Assembly (NCBI GenBank): GCA_020350725.1
Contig: CP070719.1
Location: forward strand, 187,597 to 251,596
DNA from: a bacterium
GTDB taxonomy: Bacteria > BMS3Abin14
Direction of reading: 5' to 3'
DNA: 64,000 bases
Positions within the stretch are counted from its first letter, which is position 1. Every line of letters begins with the position of its first letter. The translations under genes and the position numbers were made by a program. The notes under the pieces were generated by a model. The model made no database searches, was not told the origin of the DNA, and saw only the letters and a list, made by a program, of their open reading frames with translations. Positions 25,440 through 34,703 of this stretch are shown one piece after another.

Positions 25440-28400
25440 ATGGGATACGACAGCGATAAACTCATTGTGATCGGAATGGGGACCTGCGGTCTCGCCTCCG
25501 GAGCGAGGGGGGTCCTGACCGAGGTGGAGCAGCAGATGGATGCCCTGTCCATCGACGTCCCCATCCTCAAGACGGGCTGCATCGGTATGTGCTACCAGGA
25601 GGTTCTGGTCGACGTCTCCCTTCCGGGCAGGGCCCGGGTCACTTACGCCAAGGTCGAACCGGAGATGATCGCCGCCATCGTCAAGAGCCACGTGGTCAAC
25701 GGGAAACCGGTGACCGACTATGCCATCGGCCAGATCACCAAAAACGGCGAGAAGATCTACAAGGGCATTCCAACCTACGAGGAGCTCGATTTTTTCAAGA
25801 AGCAGACGCGCATCGTCCTCAGACGGTGCGGGTTCATCGATCCGGACAGGATCGAGGACTACCTGGACTCGGACGGCTACCTGGCAGCCGAGAAGGCCAT
25901 CAGGACCATGTCTCCCACCATCGTCCGTGAGGTGGTCAAGAAATCAGGGCTGAGGGGGCGCGGGGGAGGCGGTTTTCCCACCGGCTTGAAGTGGGAGTTC
26001 TGCGCCCATGCCGCCGGCGACCCGAAGTACCTCATCTGCAACGCCGACGAGGGCGACCCGGGGGCCTTCATGGACCGCAGCGTCCTGGAGGGCGATCCCC
26101 ACGCCGTGATCGAGGGCATGATCATCGCCGCTTTTGCCATCGGGGCGCGGTACGGATACATCTACTGCCGGGCCGAGTACCCCCTCGCCATCGAGCGCCT
26201 CATCACGGCCATCGCCCAGGCAGAGGAGAGGAACTACCTCGGCGAGAACATCTTCGGCACGGATTTTTCCTTCCACCTCAGGATAAAGGAAGGTGCGGGT
26301 GCCTTCGTGTGCGGGGAGGAAACTGCCCTCATGGCCTCCATCGAGGGGAGAAGGGGCATGCCCCGATCACGTCCCCCCTTTCCGGCCCACAGGGGGCTCT
26401 GGAATCAGCCGTCCAATATCAACAATGTCGAGACTTTCGCCTGCGTCCCCCCGATCATCCTCAAGGGGCCGGACAGTTACGCCAGCATCGGCACTGAGGG
26501 GACCAAGGGGACCAAGGTCTTTGCCCTCACCGGCAAGATCAATCACACGGGGCTCATTGAGGTTCCGGCCGGGACCCAGCTGAAGGAGATCATCTACGAC
26601 ATCGGAGGCGGCATCGTGGGAGGGGGCAAATTCAAGGCCGCCCAGCTCGGGGGACCGTCGGGCGGCTGTCTGCCCGCCGAGATCGTCGAGACACCCATCG
26701 ACTACGACTCCCTCATCCAGGCCGGAGCCATGATGGGATCCGGCGGCGTGGTCATCATGGACGACAGGACCTGCATGGTGGACGTGGCCAGGTTTTTCCT
26801 CACCTTCACCACCGCCGAGTCGTGCGGGAAGTGCGTGCCCTGCAGAATGGGGACCCGGACCATGCTGGGCATCCTGGACCGTATCACATCCGGTACGGGG
26901 ACCATGGAGGACCTGAAGAATCTCGAGGAGCTCGGTGGCGAGATCAAGAACACCTCGCTCTGCGGTCTGGGTCAGACCGCCGCTAATCCGGTGCTGTCCA
27001 CCATCCGCTATTTCCGCAAGGAATACGAGTCCCATATCACCGAGAAGCGCTGCCCCGCGGTCGTCTGCAAGACGATCATCTCGTCTCCCTGTCAGCACGT
27101 CTGTCCCATCGAGACGGATGTGCCGGCCTACGTCACCCTCATCGGCCAGGGTAAGTACAGCGAGGCCCTGGAGCTCATCCGGCTGACAAACCCTCTGCCC
27201 GCCGTCTGCGGACGGGTATGCCACCACCCCTGCGAGAGCAAGTGCCGCCGCGGCGATCTCGATGAACCCATCAGTATCCGCACGCTCAAACGGGTGGCGG
27301 CGGATTTTGCAGCCCAGGATGAGGCCACCGGGAAATACAGTATCAACGTCAAGCAGATCTCGGGGACGGGAAAGAAGGTCGCCATCATCGGCGGCGGGCC
27401 GGCGGGGCTGACGGCGGCCCATTTCCTGGCCCAGGCCGACTTCTCGCCGGTGATCTTCGAGGCCCAGCGCGTTGCCGGCGGCATGCTCATCCTGGGGATC
27501 CCGGAGTACCGGTTGCCCAGGGAGACCCTGAGCCATGAGATAGCCGCCATCGAGAGGATGGGCGTCCAGTTCCACCTCAATACTCCGGTGGGACAGACCG
27601 TCTCCTTCGATCAGATACGCATGGAGCATGAGGCCGTGTTCATCGCCACGGGAGCCCATGTCGACCTGAAGATGGGCGTCCCGGGGGAGGATGCGAAGGG
27701 CGTCTACGAGAGCCTCTCCTTCCTCAGGAGATTCAATCTCGGAGAGGAAGTGCCGCTGGGCAAGAGGGTTGCGGTGGTCGGAGGGGGCAACACGGCCATC
27801 GACGCCTGCCGGGTTGCGCGGAGGATGGGGGCCGAGGTCACCATCCTGTACAGAAGGACGCGCAGAGAGATGCCCGCCGACGACATGGAGATCGAGGAGG
27901 CCATCAACGAGGGGGTCGACCTTCAGACCCTGGTGGCTCCGGTCCAGATCCTGACCTCGGGGGGCAGGATGACCAAAGTCCAGTGCATCCGGATGGAACT
28001 GGGGGAGCCCGATTCCTCGGGCCGCCGCCGCCCGGAACCCGTTGAGGGCTCGGAGTTCGAACTGGAGTTCGACAACCTGATCGTCGCGGTCAGCGGCCAG
28101 CCAGACCTCTCCTTCCTGGGAGAGGGGCACGGGCTCAGCATCAGCAAGTGGAACTCCATCGACGTCCACCCCTTCACCCAGATGACCGACGTCGAGGGCA
28201 TTTTTGCCGGGGGCGATGTGGTGACCGGTCCCTGGATGGTCATCGACGCGATAGCGGCCGGCAAGAGAGCCGCCGTCCACATGGAACTCTACCTGAACGG
28301 CGAGGAAGTGTCTCCTCAGTACCGCATAACGAGGCCGAACATCGAACCTGTGGAGGCCATTGAGCTGACCGAGGAGGACATGCACCTGACGAGACCGGGC

Positions 28401-28520
28401 ATGCCCACCATGGAGATCGAGAAGAGGCTCCGCGATTTTGCTGAGGTCGAGCTGGGCTACACCAAGGAGATGGCCATGAAGGAGGCGAGGCGCTGTCTCC
28501 GGTGTGACACCGAGGATTGA
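25440..28520 (+). CDS. fused NuoF-like and GltD/NfnB-like flavoprotein
   Basis: 1026 residues. Residues 1-95 are a thioredoxin-like domain with three visible cysteines (16, 47, 51). Residues 165-345 are NuoF: GRGGGGFPTGLKW, CNADEGDPGAFMDR, GAGAFVCGEETALMASIEG. An SLBB part and the ESCGKCVPCRMG cluster site follow (460-510). From about 535 the chain continues as a GltD/NfnB-type protein: cysteines CxxxC near 551-555, CGRVCHHPCESKC (590-602), FAD site GGGPAGLTAAHFL (651-663), second dinucleotide site VVGGGNTAIDACRVARR with LYRRTRREMPA, typical of NADPH binding, and a closing GGDVVTGP. Thus one chain could use FMN with NADH and FAD with NADPH. SfrB of Geobacter and NfnB are the nearest analogues to the second half. 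It lies inside the nuo operon. Confidence 0.92.
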   Translation: MGYDSDKLIVIGMGTCGLASGARGVLTEVEQQMDALSIDVPILKTGCIGMCYQEVLVDVSLPGRARVTYAKVEPEMIAAIVKSHVVNGKPVTDYAIGQITKNGEKIYKGIPTYEELDFFKKQTRIVLRRCGFIDPDRIEDYLDSDGYLAAEKAIRTMSPTIVREVVKKSGLRGRGGGGFPTGLKWEFCAHAAGDPKYLICNADEGDPGAFMDRSVLEGDPHAVIEGMIIAAFAIGARYGYIYCRAEYPLAIERLITAIAQAEERNYLGENIFGTDFSFHLRIKEGAGAFVCGEETALMASIEGRRGMPRSRPPFPAHRGLWNQPSNINNVETFACVPPIILKGPDSYASIGTEGTKGTKVFALTGKINHTGLIEVPAGTQLKEIIYDIGGGIVGGGKFKAAQLGGPSGGCLPAEIVETPIDYDSLIQAGAMMGSGGVVIMDDRTCMVDVARFFLTFTTAESCGKCVPCRMGTRTMLGILDRITSGTGTMEDLKNLEELGGEIKNTSLCGLGQTAANPVLSTIRYFRKEYESHITEKRCPAVVCKTIISSPCQHVCPIETDVPAYVTLIGQGKYSEALELIRLTNPLPAVCGRVCHHPCESKCRRGDLDEPISIRTLKRVAADFAAQDEATGKYSINVKQISGTGKKVAIIGGGPAGLTAAHFLAQADFSPVIFEAQRVAGGMLILGIPEYRLPRETLSHEIAAIERMGVQFHLNTPVGQTVSFDQIRMEHEAVFIATGAHVDLKMGVPGEDAKGVYESLSFLRRFNLGEEVPLGKRVAVVGGGNTAIDACRVARRMGAEVTILYRRTRREMPADDMEIEEAINEGVDLQTLVAPVQILTSGGRMTKVQCIRMELGEPDSSGRRRPEPVEGSEFELEFDNLIVAVSGQPDLSFLGEGHGLSISKWNSIDVHPFTQMTDVEGIFAGGDVVTGPWMVIDAIAAGKRAAVHMELYLNGEEVSPQYRITRPNIEPVEAIELTEEDMHLTRPGMPTMEIEKRLRDFAEVELGYTKEMAMKEARRCLRCDTED

Positions 28521-28567
28521 GCAAGAAGCCTCGACACGGACTTTCAGGGATAGACAGAGGAATATAG

Positions 28568-31345
28568 ATGTTCACAGTCACCGTAGACGGCAAAGAGGTC
28601 AAGGTTCCGAGGGGATCGACCATCCTGCAGGCTGCCCGCAAGCTGGAGATCGATATCCCCACCTTCTGCGATCACAAGTACCTGCTCCCATTCGGCTCCT
28701 GCCGCATGTGCGTGGTTGAGGTAGAGGGGACCGACAGGCTCTTCGCCTCCTGCGTCGTGCCGGTCACGGACGGGATGGAGATCCACACCAACACGGCCCG
28801 GGTCAGGAGGGCCAGGGAGACCGTCCTCGAGCTTCTCCTCACCTATCATCCCCTCGAGTGCCCCGTCTGTCCCCAGTCCGGGCGGTGCCTGCTTCAGGAC
28901 ATGGTGTTCGAGCACGGCAAGGACTACGGACGGTTCGGTCACATACACGTGGAGAAGAGGATCGACCACCTCTCTCCGCTCATCGAGATGAACCAGAACC
29001 GGTGCATTCTCTGCGGCCGGTGCAGCAGGATCTGCGACGAGGTGCAGGGGGAAGGCGAGCTGGATTTCTCCGGCCGCGGTTTCCCCACTGTGGTCGAGCC
29101 CGCTTTCGCCAAGCCCATGGACTGCGAGTTCTGCGGCCAGTGCATCCAGGCCTGCCCTGTGGGATCCCTGTACAGCAGGATCTTCAAACACACCGCCCCG
29201 GTGTGGGAGCTGACACCCGTTCGCACTACCTGCCCCTTCTGCGGAGTCGGGTGCACGCTTCACCTGGAGGTCAAGGGCGACCGCATCTACCACGTCCTGG
29301 GTGTCGACGACGAGGGCTCCAACAACAACGGTTTTCTCTGCTGCAAGGGCCGTTTCGGTTACGAATACGTCCACCATCCGGACAGGATCAAGGAGCCGCT
29401 TGTCCGCGAGGGCGGGGAGCTGGTCCCGTCGACATGGGAGGATGCCTACGCGAGGATCCTCGACGGCATGGAGAGGATCCGCCGGGCCAGCGGGCCGGAT
29501 GCCCTGGGGGGGATCGCATCCGCGCGGTGCACCAACGAGGAGAACTACCTCCTGCAGAAGTTCATGCGGGCGGTTGTCGGGACCAACAACGTCGACTCCA
29601 TCGCCCGATTCGGGCACTTCCCGGGCATGGAGGCGCTGAGGAAGGCGTTCGGAGTGGAGGCTCCCTCCAACTCGCTGGGCGATCTTCAGCACTCCGACCT
29701 CATCTTCGTCCTGGATTCGAACGTCACTGAGGACGACCACGTCGCGGGCCTGAAAGTCCTCAAACAGGTCCGGTCGGGAAAGGCCAAACTCATAGCGGCC
29801 AACAGCAGGGGGGTCAAGATCACCCGGTTCGCCGACGCCTGGCTGAGACACGCGCCGGGGACCAGCGTGGCGCTGCTCAATTCCATGGCTTTCACGGTGT
29901 TGGAGGAGGGGCTCGAGGACGGTGAATTCTGCCGGCATCGGGTGGGGGGTCTGGAAGAGCTTCGGGCGTCCCTGGCGGACTCCTCTCCGGAGAAGATGGA
30001 GGAGATAACGAGGGTCCCGGCCGATCTGGTCAGGAACGCAGCCCGTTCCTTCGCCGAGGCCAGGAACGCCACCGTCCTGATCACCCTTGGCGGCGCCAGT
30101 CCGTACACGGGGGAGGATACCGTGGCCGCTGCCGTCAACCTGGTCCTCATCACCGGCAACGTCGGCCGGATCGGAGCCGGTATCATACCCCTGTCCGAGT
30201 ACAACAACATCCAGGGCTCCATGGACATGGGAGCTCTGGCGGAGTTCTTCCCCGGCTATCAGTCCGTTGCCGACGACGGCATCAGGGAGTGGTTCGAGGG
30301 TCAGTGGGGTGCGAAGCTGCCCGACCAGCCGGGGATGAACGCCATGAGCATGATCAGGGCTGCAGCCGAGGGTGGTCTGAAGGGCCTTTATGTCATGGGA
30401 GAGAACCCCCTGTCCTCCTTCCCGGATCAGGGTGTGGTGATGGACGCGCTTGAGAAACTGGACCTGCTGGTGGTTCAGGACATGTTCCTCACCGAGACGG
30501 CACTCTTCGCCGACGTCGTCCTGCCCGCCTCCTGCGGGCCGGAAAAAAACGGGACCTTCACCAATACCGACCGCCGCGTCCAGCGGGTGAGAAAGGCCAT
30601 CAACTCCCCGGCCGGAACGAGGGACGACTGGAAGATCATCACCGAACTGGCCACGGCCATGGGATACGAGATGAAGTACGATTCAGCAATGGACGTGCTC
30701 AGAGAGATCACCACCACCATCCCCTTTTACGCCGGTATCCTTCCCGAACGGCTGGACGACCGGGGCATTCACTGGCCCTGTCCCCGTCCCGACCACCCGG
30801 GGACCGAGGTGCTTCACGTGGACCGTTTCCCCAGCGGCCTGGGGCGCGCCCGACCGGTCCCGTATCGGGAGCCCAGGAAGGCCTCCGCCAACTATCCCTA
30901 CACCCTCGTACCCGGGACCCTGCTCTATCACTCCGGCACGACGACGACCATGGCGAAAGGTCTCAATGTGATCGCCCCCACGGCGAAGGCGGAGATCCAC
31001 CCCTCGGATGCGGAGGAGTTGGAACTGACCGCGGGCGACTGGGTCAGGATAACCGGCATGAGGGGCATCATCGAGGTGGAGGTCAAAATCTCCAGGAGAA
31101 GCATGCCCGGGACCGTTTTCGTCCCCACCCATTATCGCGACGTGTCCGTCAATGCCCTGATGGGTTATGACACCGCCAAGGAGAGCAGCATCGCCCACGT
31201 TTCCGTGAAGCGGATCGAGAGGGTCGAGATCAAGGGAAAGGAAGCTGAGGGGCCGGTTTCGAGACTGAAGAGGACGGTCCAGGAGATACAGGAAAAACGG
31301 CGCCAGGTTGCTGATGAAGCCGGCCCGGATGTTTCAGGAGGGTAA
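28568..31345 (+). CDS. NuoG/formate dehydrogenase alpha-like iron-sulfur protein (second copy)
   Basis: 925 residues with the same order as the first NuoG: [2Fe-2S] (CDHKYLLPFGSCRMC), HPLECPVCPQSGRC, two ferredoxin clusters (CILCGRCSRIC, CEFCGQCIQACPVG), [4Fe-4S] CPFCGVGC...CCKG and a molybdopterin domain. It is closer to formate dehydrogenase than the first copy, yet the catalytic Cys/Sec position reads ARFGHFPG (Gly349, His350), so formate oxidation is unlikely. A charged 40-residue tail follows the MopB-binding domain. It probably partners the NuoF-GltD fusion, as SfrA does SfrB. An in-frame start with AGAGGAA upstream was used. Confidence 0.9.
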   Translation: MFTVTVDGKEVKVPRGSTILQAARKLEIDIPTFCDHKYLLPFGSCRMCVVEVEGTDRLFASCVVPVTDGMEIHTNTARVRRARETVLELLLTYHPLECPVCPQSGRCLLQDMVFEHGKDYGRFGHIHVEKRIDHLSPLIEMNQNRCILCGRCSRICDEVQGEGELDFSGRGFPTVVEPAFAKPMDCEFCGQCIQACPVGSLYSRIFKHTAPVWELTPVRTTCPFCGVGCTLHLEVKGDRIYHVLGVDDEGSNNNGFLCCKGRFGYEYVHHPDRIKEPLVREGGELVPSTWEDAYARILDGMERIRRASGPDALGGIASARCTNEENYLLQKFMRAVVGTNNVDSIARFGHFPGMEALRKAFGVEAPSNSLGDLQHSDLIFVLDSNVTEDDHVAGLKVLKQVRSGKAKLIAANSRGVKITRFADAWLRHAPGTSVALLNSMAFTVLEEGLEDGEFCRHRVGGLEELRASLADSSPEKMEEITRVPADLVRNAARSFAEARNATVLITLGGASPYTGEDTVAAAVNLVLITGNVGRIGAGIIPLSEYNNIQGSMDMGALAEFFPGYQSVADDGIREWFEGQWGAKLPDQPGMNAMSMIRAAAEGGLKGLYVMGENPLSSFPDQGVVMDALEKLDLLVVQDMFLTETALFADVVLPASCGPEKNGTFTNTDRRVQRVRKAINSPAGTRDDWKIITELATAMGYEMKYDSAMDVLREITTTIPFYAGILPERLDDRGIHWPCPRPDHPGTEVLHVDRFPSGLGRARPVPYREPRKASANYPYTLVPGTLLYHSGTTTTMAKGLNVIAPTAKAEIHPSDAEELELTAGDWVRITGMRGIIEVEVKISRRSMPGTVFVPTHYRDVSVNALMGYDTAKESSIAHVSVKRIERVEIKGKEAEGPVSRLKRTVQEIQEKRRQVADEAGPDVSGG

Positions 31346-31350
31346 ACGCT

Positions 31351-32349
31351 ATGATCTGCCCGGAATGCAATCTGCTGATTCCAGATGACAGCAGGTACTG
31401 TAAGGAGTGCGGCAGCAGGCTGGAGGCCACCGTCGAGGAGCAGGAGACCCTCTCCAACCAGGAAAAGGCGGAGAGGCTCTACCGGGAGGGGATCTCCCTC
31501 TATCACCAGGGACTCTTCGACGAGGCCATCAAGAACTGGGAGGAGACGCTGGAGCTGATCCCGGACTTCCAGATGACCTCCTATTACATGGGGGCCGCCT
31601 TCTACGACAAGGGCATGCTGAGCAAGGCCCTGGAGTGCTTCAAGAAGGCCGAGGCCGCCAACCCAACCTCCCCCGCCGTCCATTACAGGCTGGGCATGGC
31701 CTGCTACGCCATGGGGCTTCTTCCGGATTCCGAGTTCCACTTCAAGAAGGTCCGGAGCATCATTCCCGACACCGCCCAGATCCATTACCGGCTCGCTCTC
31801 CTCCACCAGAAGAACGCCAATCTGGACGAGGCCGTCTCGGAGCTGAACAGGGCTCTCGAGATATCACCCCAGTTCGCCAGGGCCCTGTACATATTGGGAA
31901 CGGTCTACTACCAGAAGGGAATGCTCGCCGAGGCCGCCGAATCCCTGCGGCAGGTTGTCGGGATCTCCCCCGGTTACGTGATGGCCTATTACTGGCTGGG
32001 GCAGGTCTATTTCCACAAGGGGAACATGGGAGACGCCATCGAGTCCTACGAGAAAGCCATCGCCCTGTCCCCCAAGTTCACCGCGGCCTACTATCACCTG
32101 GGGGTGGCTCAGGCACGGAAGGGCCAGCACGAGGACGCGGCGGCAAGCTTCAACAAGGTCAAGGAACTGGATCCCACGGACTCGAGCGCCCTCTATCACC
32201 TCGGTAACAGCTACGTCCATCTGGGGATGCTGGACAAGGCGGAAGAGATCCTCAACGAGGCCATTAAGCTCAACCCCGAGAACACCCAGGCCTATTTCCT
32301 CCTTGAAAAAGTCGGCGAGATCAAGCGGTCCGGCGCCATGGAGTACTGA
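31351..32349 (+). CDS. zinc-ribbon and TPR-repeat protein in the nuo operon
   Basis: 332 residues. A four-cysteine zinc ribbon (CPECN...CKECGSRL, residues 3-23) is followed by about eight tetratricopeptide repeats (LYREGISLYHQGLFDEAIKN, ALECFKKAEAANPTSPAVHY, and so on) to the end. No signal peptide, so cytoplasmic. It lies 5 bases after the second NuoG and 23 bases before nuoH, in the same direction. TPR proteins bind partner proteins, so an assembly or docking factor for the second dehydrogenase module is plausible, but unproven. Confidence 0.88.
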   Translation: MICPECNLLIPDDSRYCKECGSRLEATVEEQETLSNQEKAERLYREGISLYHQGLFDEAIKNWEETLELIPDFQMTSYYMGAAFYDKGMLSKALECFKKAEAANPTSPAVHYRLGMACYAMGLLPDSEFHFKKVRSIIPDTAQIHYRLALLHQKNANLDEAVSELNRALEISPQFARALYILGTVYYQKGMLAEAAESLRQVVGISPGYVMAYYWLGQVYFHKGNMGDAIESYEKAIALSPKFTAAYYHLGVAQARKGQHEDAAASFNKVKELDPTDSSALYHLGNSYVHLGMLDKAEEILNEAIKLNPENTQAYFLLEKVGEIKRSGAMEY

Positions 32350-32372
32350 GGATCGTATAGCAGAGGAGAATC

Positions 32373-33395
32373 ATGGAAAACCTCGGTCCCACCCTTACCA
32401 TATTGCTGACCCTCGTCAGGATCGTCCTCGTCATGACGATAGCTCTGCTCAGCGTGCCCGTCATGGTCTGGGTGGAGAGGAAGGTCTCCGGACACATCCA
32501 GAACCGCCATGGTCCGCTCTACGTCGGTCCCATAGGCACCCTGCAGCCATTTGCCGACGCGCTCAAGCTGCTCCTGAAGGAGGACATCACGCCGGCCAAC
32601 GTCGACAAGACCCTCTATTACCTCGCGCCGCTCATGGCGTTCGTCCCGGCCCTGATGACCTTCTCGGTCATACCGTTCGGACCCTGGCTCAAGATAGCCG
32701 ACGTCAATATCGGGGTGGTCCTCATCCTGTCGGTCTCCTCACTGGGAATCTACGGGCTCGTCATGGCCGGATGGTCCTCCAACAACAAATACGCCCTTCT
32801 CGGGAGCCTGAGGTCCTCGGCCCAGATGATCAGCTACGAGATCGCTCTCGGCCTGTCGGTCATCGGCGTGCTCATGCACTCCCGCTCCCTCTCGCTGGTC
32901 CAGATCGTCCAGCGGCAGGCGGAGACGACCTGGTTTGTCATTCCCCAGTTCCTCGGTTTCGTTCTCTTCACTGTGGCCGCTTTCGCGGAGACGAACCGGC
33001 TTCCCTTCGATCTCCCCGAGGCGGAACAGGAGCTGGTGGCGGGCTACCACGTCGAATATTCCAGTATGAAGTTCGCCATGTTCTTCATGTCCGAGTACGT
33101 CGCCATGCTGTCGCAGGCCTGTGTTCTGACCGTTCTCTTCCTGGGCGGATGGCTGCCTTTTCCCATCATCGGTCCCCTCGTGGAAGGCCTTCTGCCGGCT
33201 GTGGTCGTGGAGTGGGTCATGCCCCTCTTCTGGTTCTTCCTGAAAGTGGGCGGGTTCATGTTCTTCTACGTCTGGGTCCGATGGACTTTTCCCCGACTCC
33301 GATACGATCAGCTCATGGCCCTCGGCTGGAAGGTGCTTCTTCCCCTGGCCCTGTTTAACGTGTTTTTAACCGGTTTCATCCGGCTCAGCCTTTGA
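32373..33395 (+). CDS. nuoH: NADH-quinone oxidoreductase subunit H
   Basis: 340 residues, eight membrane helices. VWVERKVSGHIQNRHGP, the KLLLKEDITPANVDK loop, AETNRLPFDLPEAEQELVAGY and YVWVRWTFPRLRYDQLM are hallmarks of the quinone-site subunit. It resumes the standard subunit order after the five-gene insertion. Confidence 0.98.
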   Translation: MENLGPTLTILLTLVRIVLVMTIALLSVPVMVWVERKVSGHIQNRHGPLYVGPIGTLQPFADALKLLLKEDITPANVDKTLYYLAPLMAFVPALMTFSVIPFGPWLKIADVNIGVVLILSVSSLGIYGLVMAGWSSNNKYALLGSLRSSAQMISYEIALGLSVIGVLMHSRSLSLVQIVQRQAETTWFVIPQFLGFVLFTVAAFAETNRLPFDLPEAEQELVAGYHVEYSSMKFAMFFMSEYVAMLSQACVLTVLFLGGWLPFPIIGPLVEGLLPAVVVEWVMPLFWFFLKVGGFMFFYVWVRWTFPRLRYDQLMALGWKVLLPLALFNVFLTGFIRLSL

Positions 33396-33414
33396 ACTCA
33401 AGGAGCGCTCTAAA

Positions 33415-33873
33415 GTGGGTTTAATGACCAATATCCTTCAGACCGACCTGATCAAGGGGCTGACCCTCACCCTCCAGAACTTCTTCAAGAAGCCCGTCAC
33501 CCTTCGCTACCCCGAGGTCAGGTACGAACTCCCCGACACGTTCAGGGGGGCCCAGATCCTCAAGAGGGATTCGGAGGGGAGCGAGCGCTGCGTGGGGTGC
33601 GGGCTGTGCCCGGAAATATGCCCATCCAAAGCCATCACCCTGATCACATCCGAGGATGAGGAGGGTGAAAAGAGGGTGGATTTCTACCAGATCCACCTCG
33701 GCCTCTGCATCTACTGCGGATACTGTCAGGAGGTCTGCCCGGTGGATGCCGTCTGGATGGGACGGGATTACGAACTTTCCCTGACGGATCCGTCCAGGCT
33801 CAAGGTCACCAAGGAGGAGATGCTGCAAAAGGGGGATGACCCCCACTACGATCGTCTCGGGGAGAGCAGGTAA
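33415..33873 (+). CDS. nuoI: NADH-quinone oxidoreductase subunit I
   Basis: 152 residues. Two [4Fe-4S] ferredoxin motifs, CVGCGLCPEICP and CIYCGYCQEVCP, carry clusters N6a/N6b. The N-terminal amphipathic helix (LIKGLTLTLQNFFKK) lies on the membrane. GTG start with AGGAG 9 bases upstream; ATG three codons later is the alternative. nuoJ follows after one base. Confidence 0.97.
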   Translation: MGLMTNILQTDLIKGLTLTLQNFFKKPVTLRYPEVRYELPDTFRGAQILKRDSEGSERCVGCGLCPEICPSKAITLITSEDEEGEKRVDFYQIHLGLCIYCGYCQEVCPVDAVWMGRDYELSLTDPSRLKVTKEEMLQKGDDPHYDRLGESR

Positions 33874-33874
33874 A

Positions 33875-34396
33875 ATGGGACTTCAATCCTTTCTTTTCTA
33901 CTATTTCGCCATCGTGATCATCGCCACGGCGGCGCTGACGGTTTCCCGCAGGAATCCCATCCATTCGGTGATGTTTCTCGTGCCCTGCTTTATCCACACG
34001 GCGGGCCTGTTCCTCCTGTTGGGGGCGGAGTTCCTGGCGGCCATCCAGGTCCTCGTCTACACGGGTGCCATAATGGTCCTCTATCTGTTCGTGGTCTTTC
34101 TCCTCGACCTTCCCTCCTTCCGGATCAAGAAGATCACCCATCAGCAGACGCCCCTGGCGGTCCTCGCGGGCCTTGTCCTGGTGGTCCAGATCATCGTTCT
34201 GACCGTCGTCGCCGTCTTCCCGAGGCCGGCGGCCGAGGTCAAGGCCCCTTATTTTCTAGGCAACACGGAGGCGGTAGGGGCAAGCCTTTACACGACTTTC
34301 CTGTTCCCCTTCGAACTCGCGTCCCTGGTCCTTCTGGTCGCCATCTTCGGAGCGGTCGTGCTGGCCCGCAGGGAGAGAGGGGAGGAGCTACCGTGA
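33875..34396 (+). CDS. nuoJ: NADH-quinone oxidoreductase subunit J
   Basis: 173 residues, five membrane helices. The helix with [23 protein letters not shown] is the conserved pi-bulge helix of NuoJ/ND6. The start is ATG immediately after nuoI; the longer frame overlaps nuoI. Its end overlaps nuoK (GTGA). Confidence 0.96.
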   Translation: MGLQSFLFYYFAIVIIATAALTVSRRNPIHSVMFLVPCFIHTAGLFLLLGAEFLAAIQVLVYTGAIMVLYLFVVFLLDLPSFRIKKITHQQTPLAVLAGLVLVVQIIVLTVVAVFPRPAAEVKAPYFLGNTEAVGASLYTTFLFPFELASLVLLVAIFGAVVLARRERGEELP

Positions 34397-34695
34397 TCAC
34401 ACTGACTCACTATCTCGTTCTTGGCGCCATCGTCTTCCTCATCGGCATCATGGGTGTGCTTCTGAGGAGGAACGTTATTATTATTCTGCTCTCCATCGAG
34501 TTGATGCTCAACGCGGTCAATATCAACATGGTGGCCTTCTCCGATTACCTGCAGAATATGTCGGGCCAGGTCTTTGTCTTCTTCATCATGACGGTGGCTG
34601 CCGCCGAGGCGGCCATCGGGCTGGCTATTGTGGTTGTCCTGTTCAGAAATCGGGAGACGATCGATGTGGACAGGATCAACGTCATGAGGTGGTAG
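34393..34695 (+). CDS. nuoK: NADH-quinone oxidoreductase subunit K
   Basis: 100 residues, three helices, normal NuoK/ND4L length. [22 protein letters not shown] contains the membrane glutamate, and [15 protein letters not shown] the second. GTG start overlaps nuoJ. Confidence 0.97.
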   Translation: MITLTHYLVLGAIVFLIGIMGVLLRRNVIIILLSIELMLNAVNINMVAFSDYLQNMSGQVFVFFIMTVAAAEAAIGLAIVVVLFRNRETIDVDRINVMRW

Positions 34696-34703
34696 GAGCC
34701 GTT

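Noticed and set aside
28568-31345. NuoG2 as an active formate dehydrogenase
   Set aside because: The catalytic Cys/Sec position is Gly and no in-frame TGA is present.
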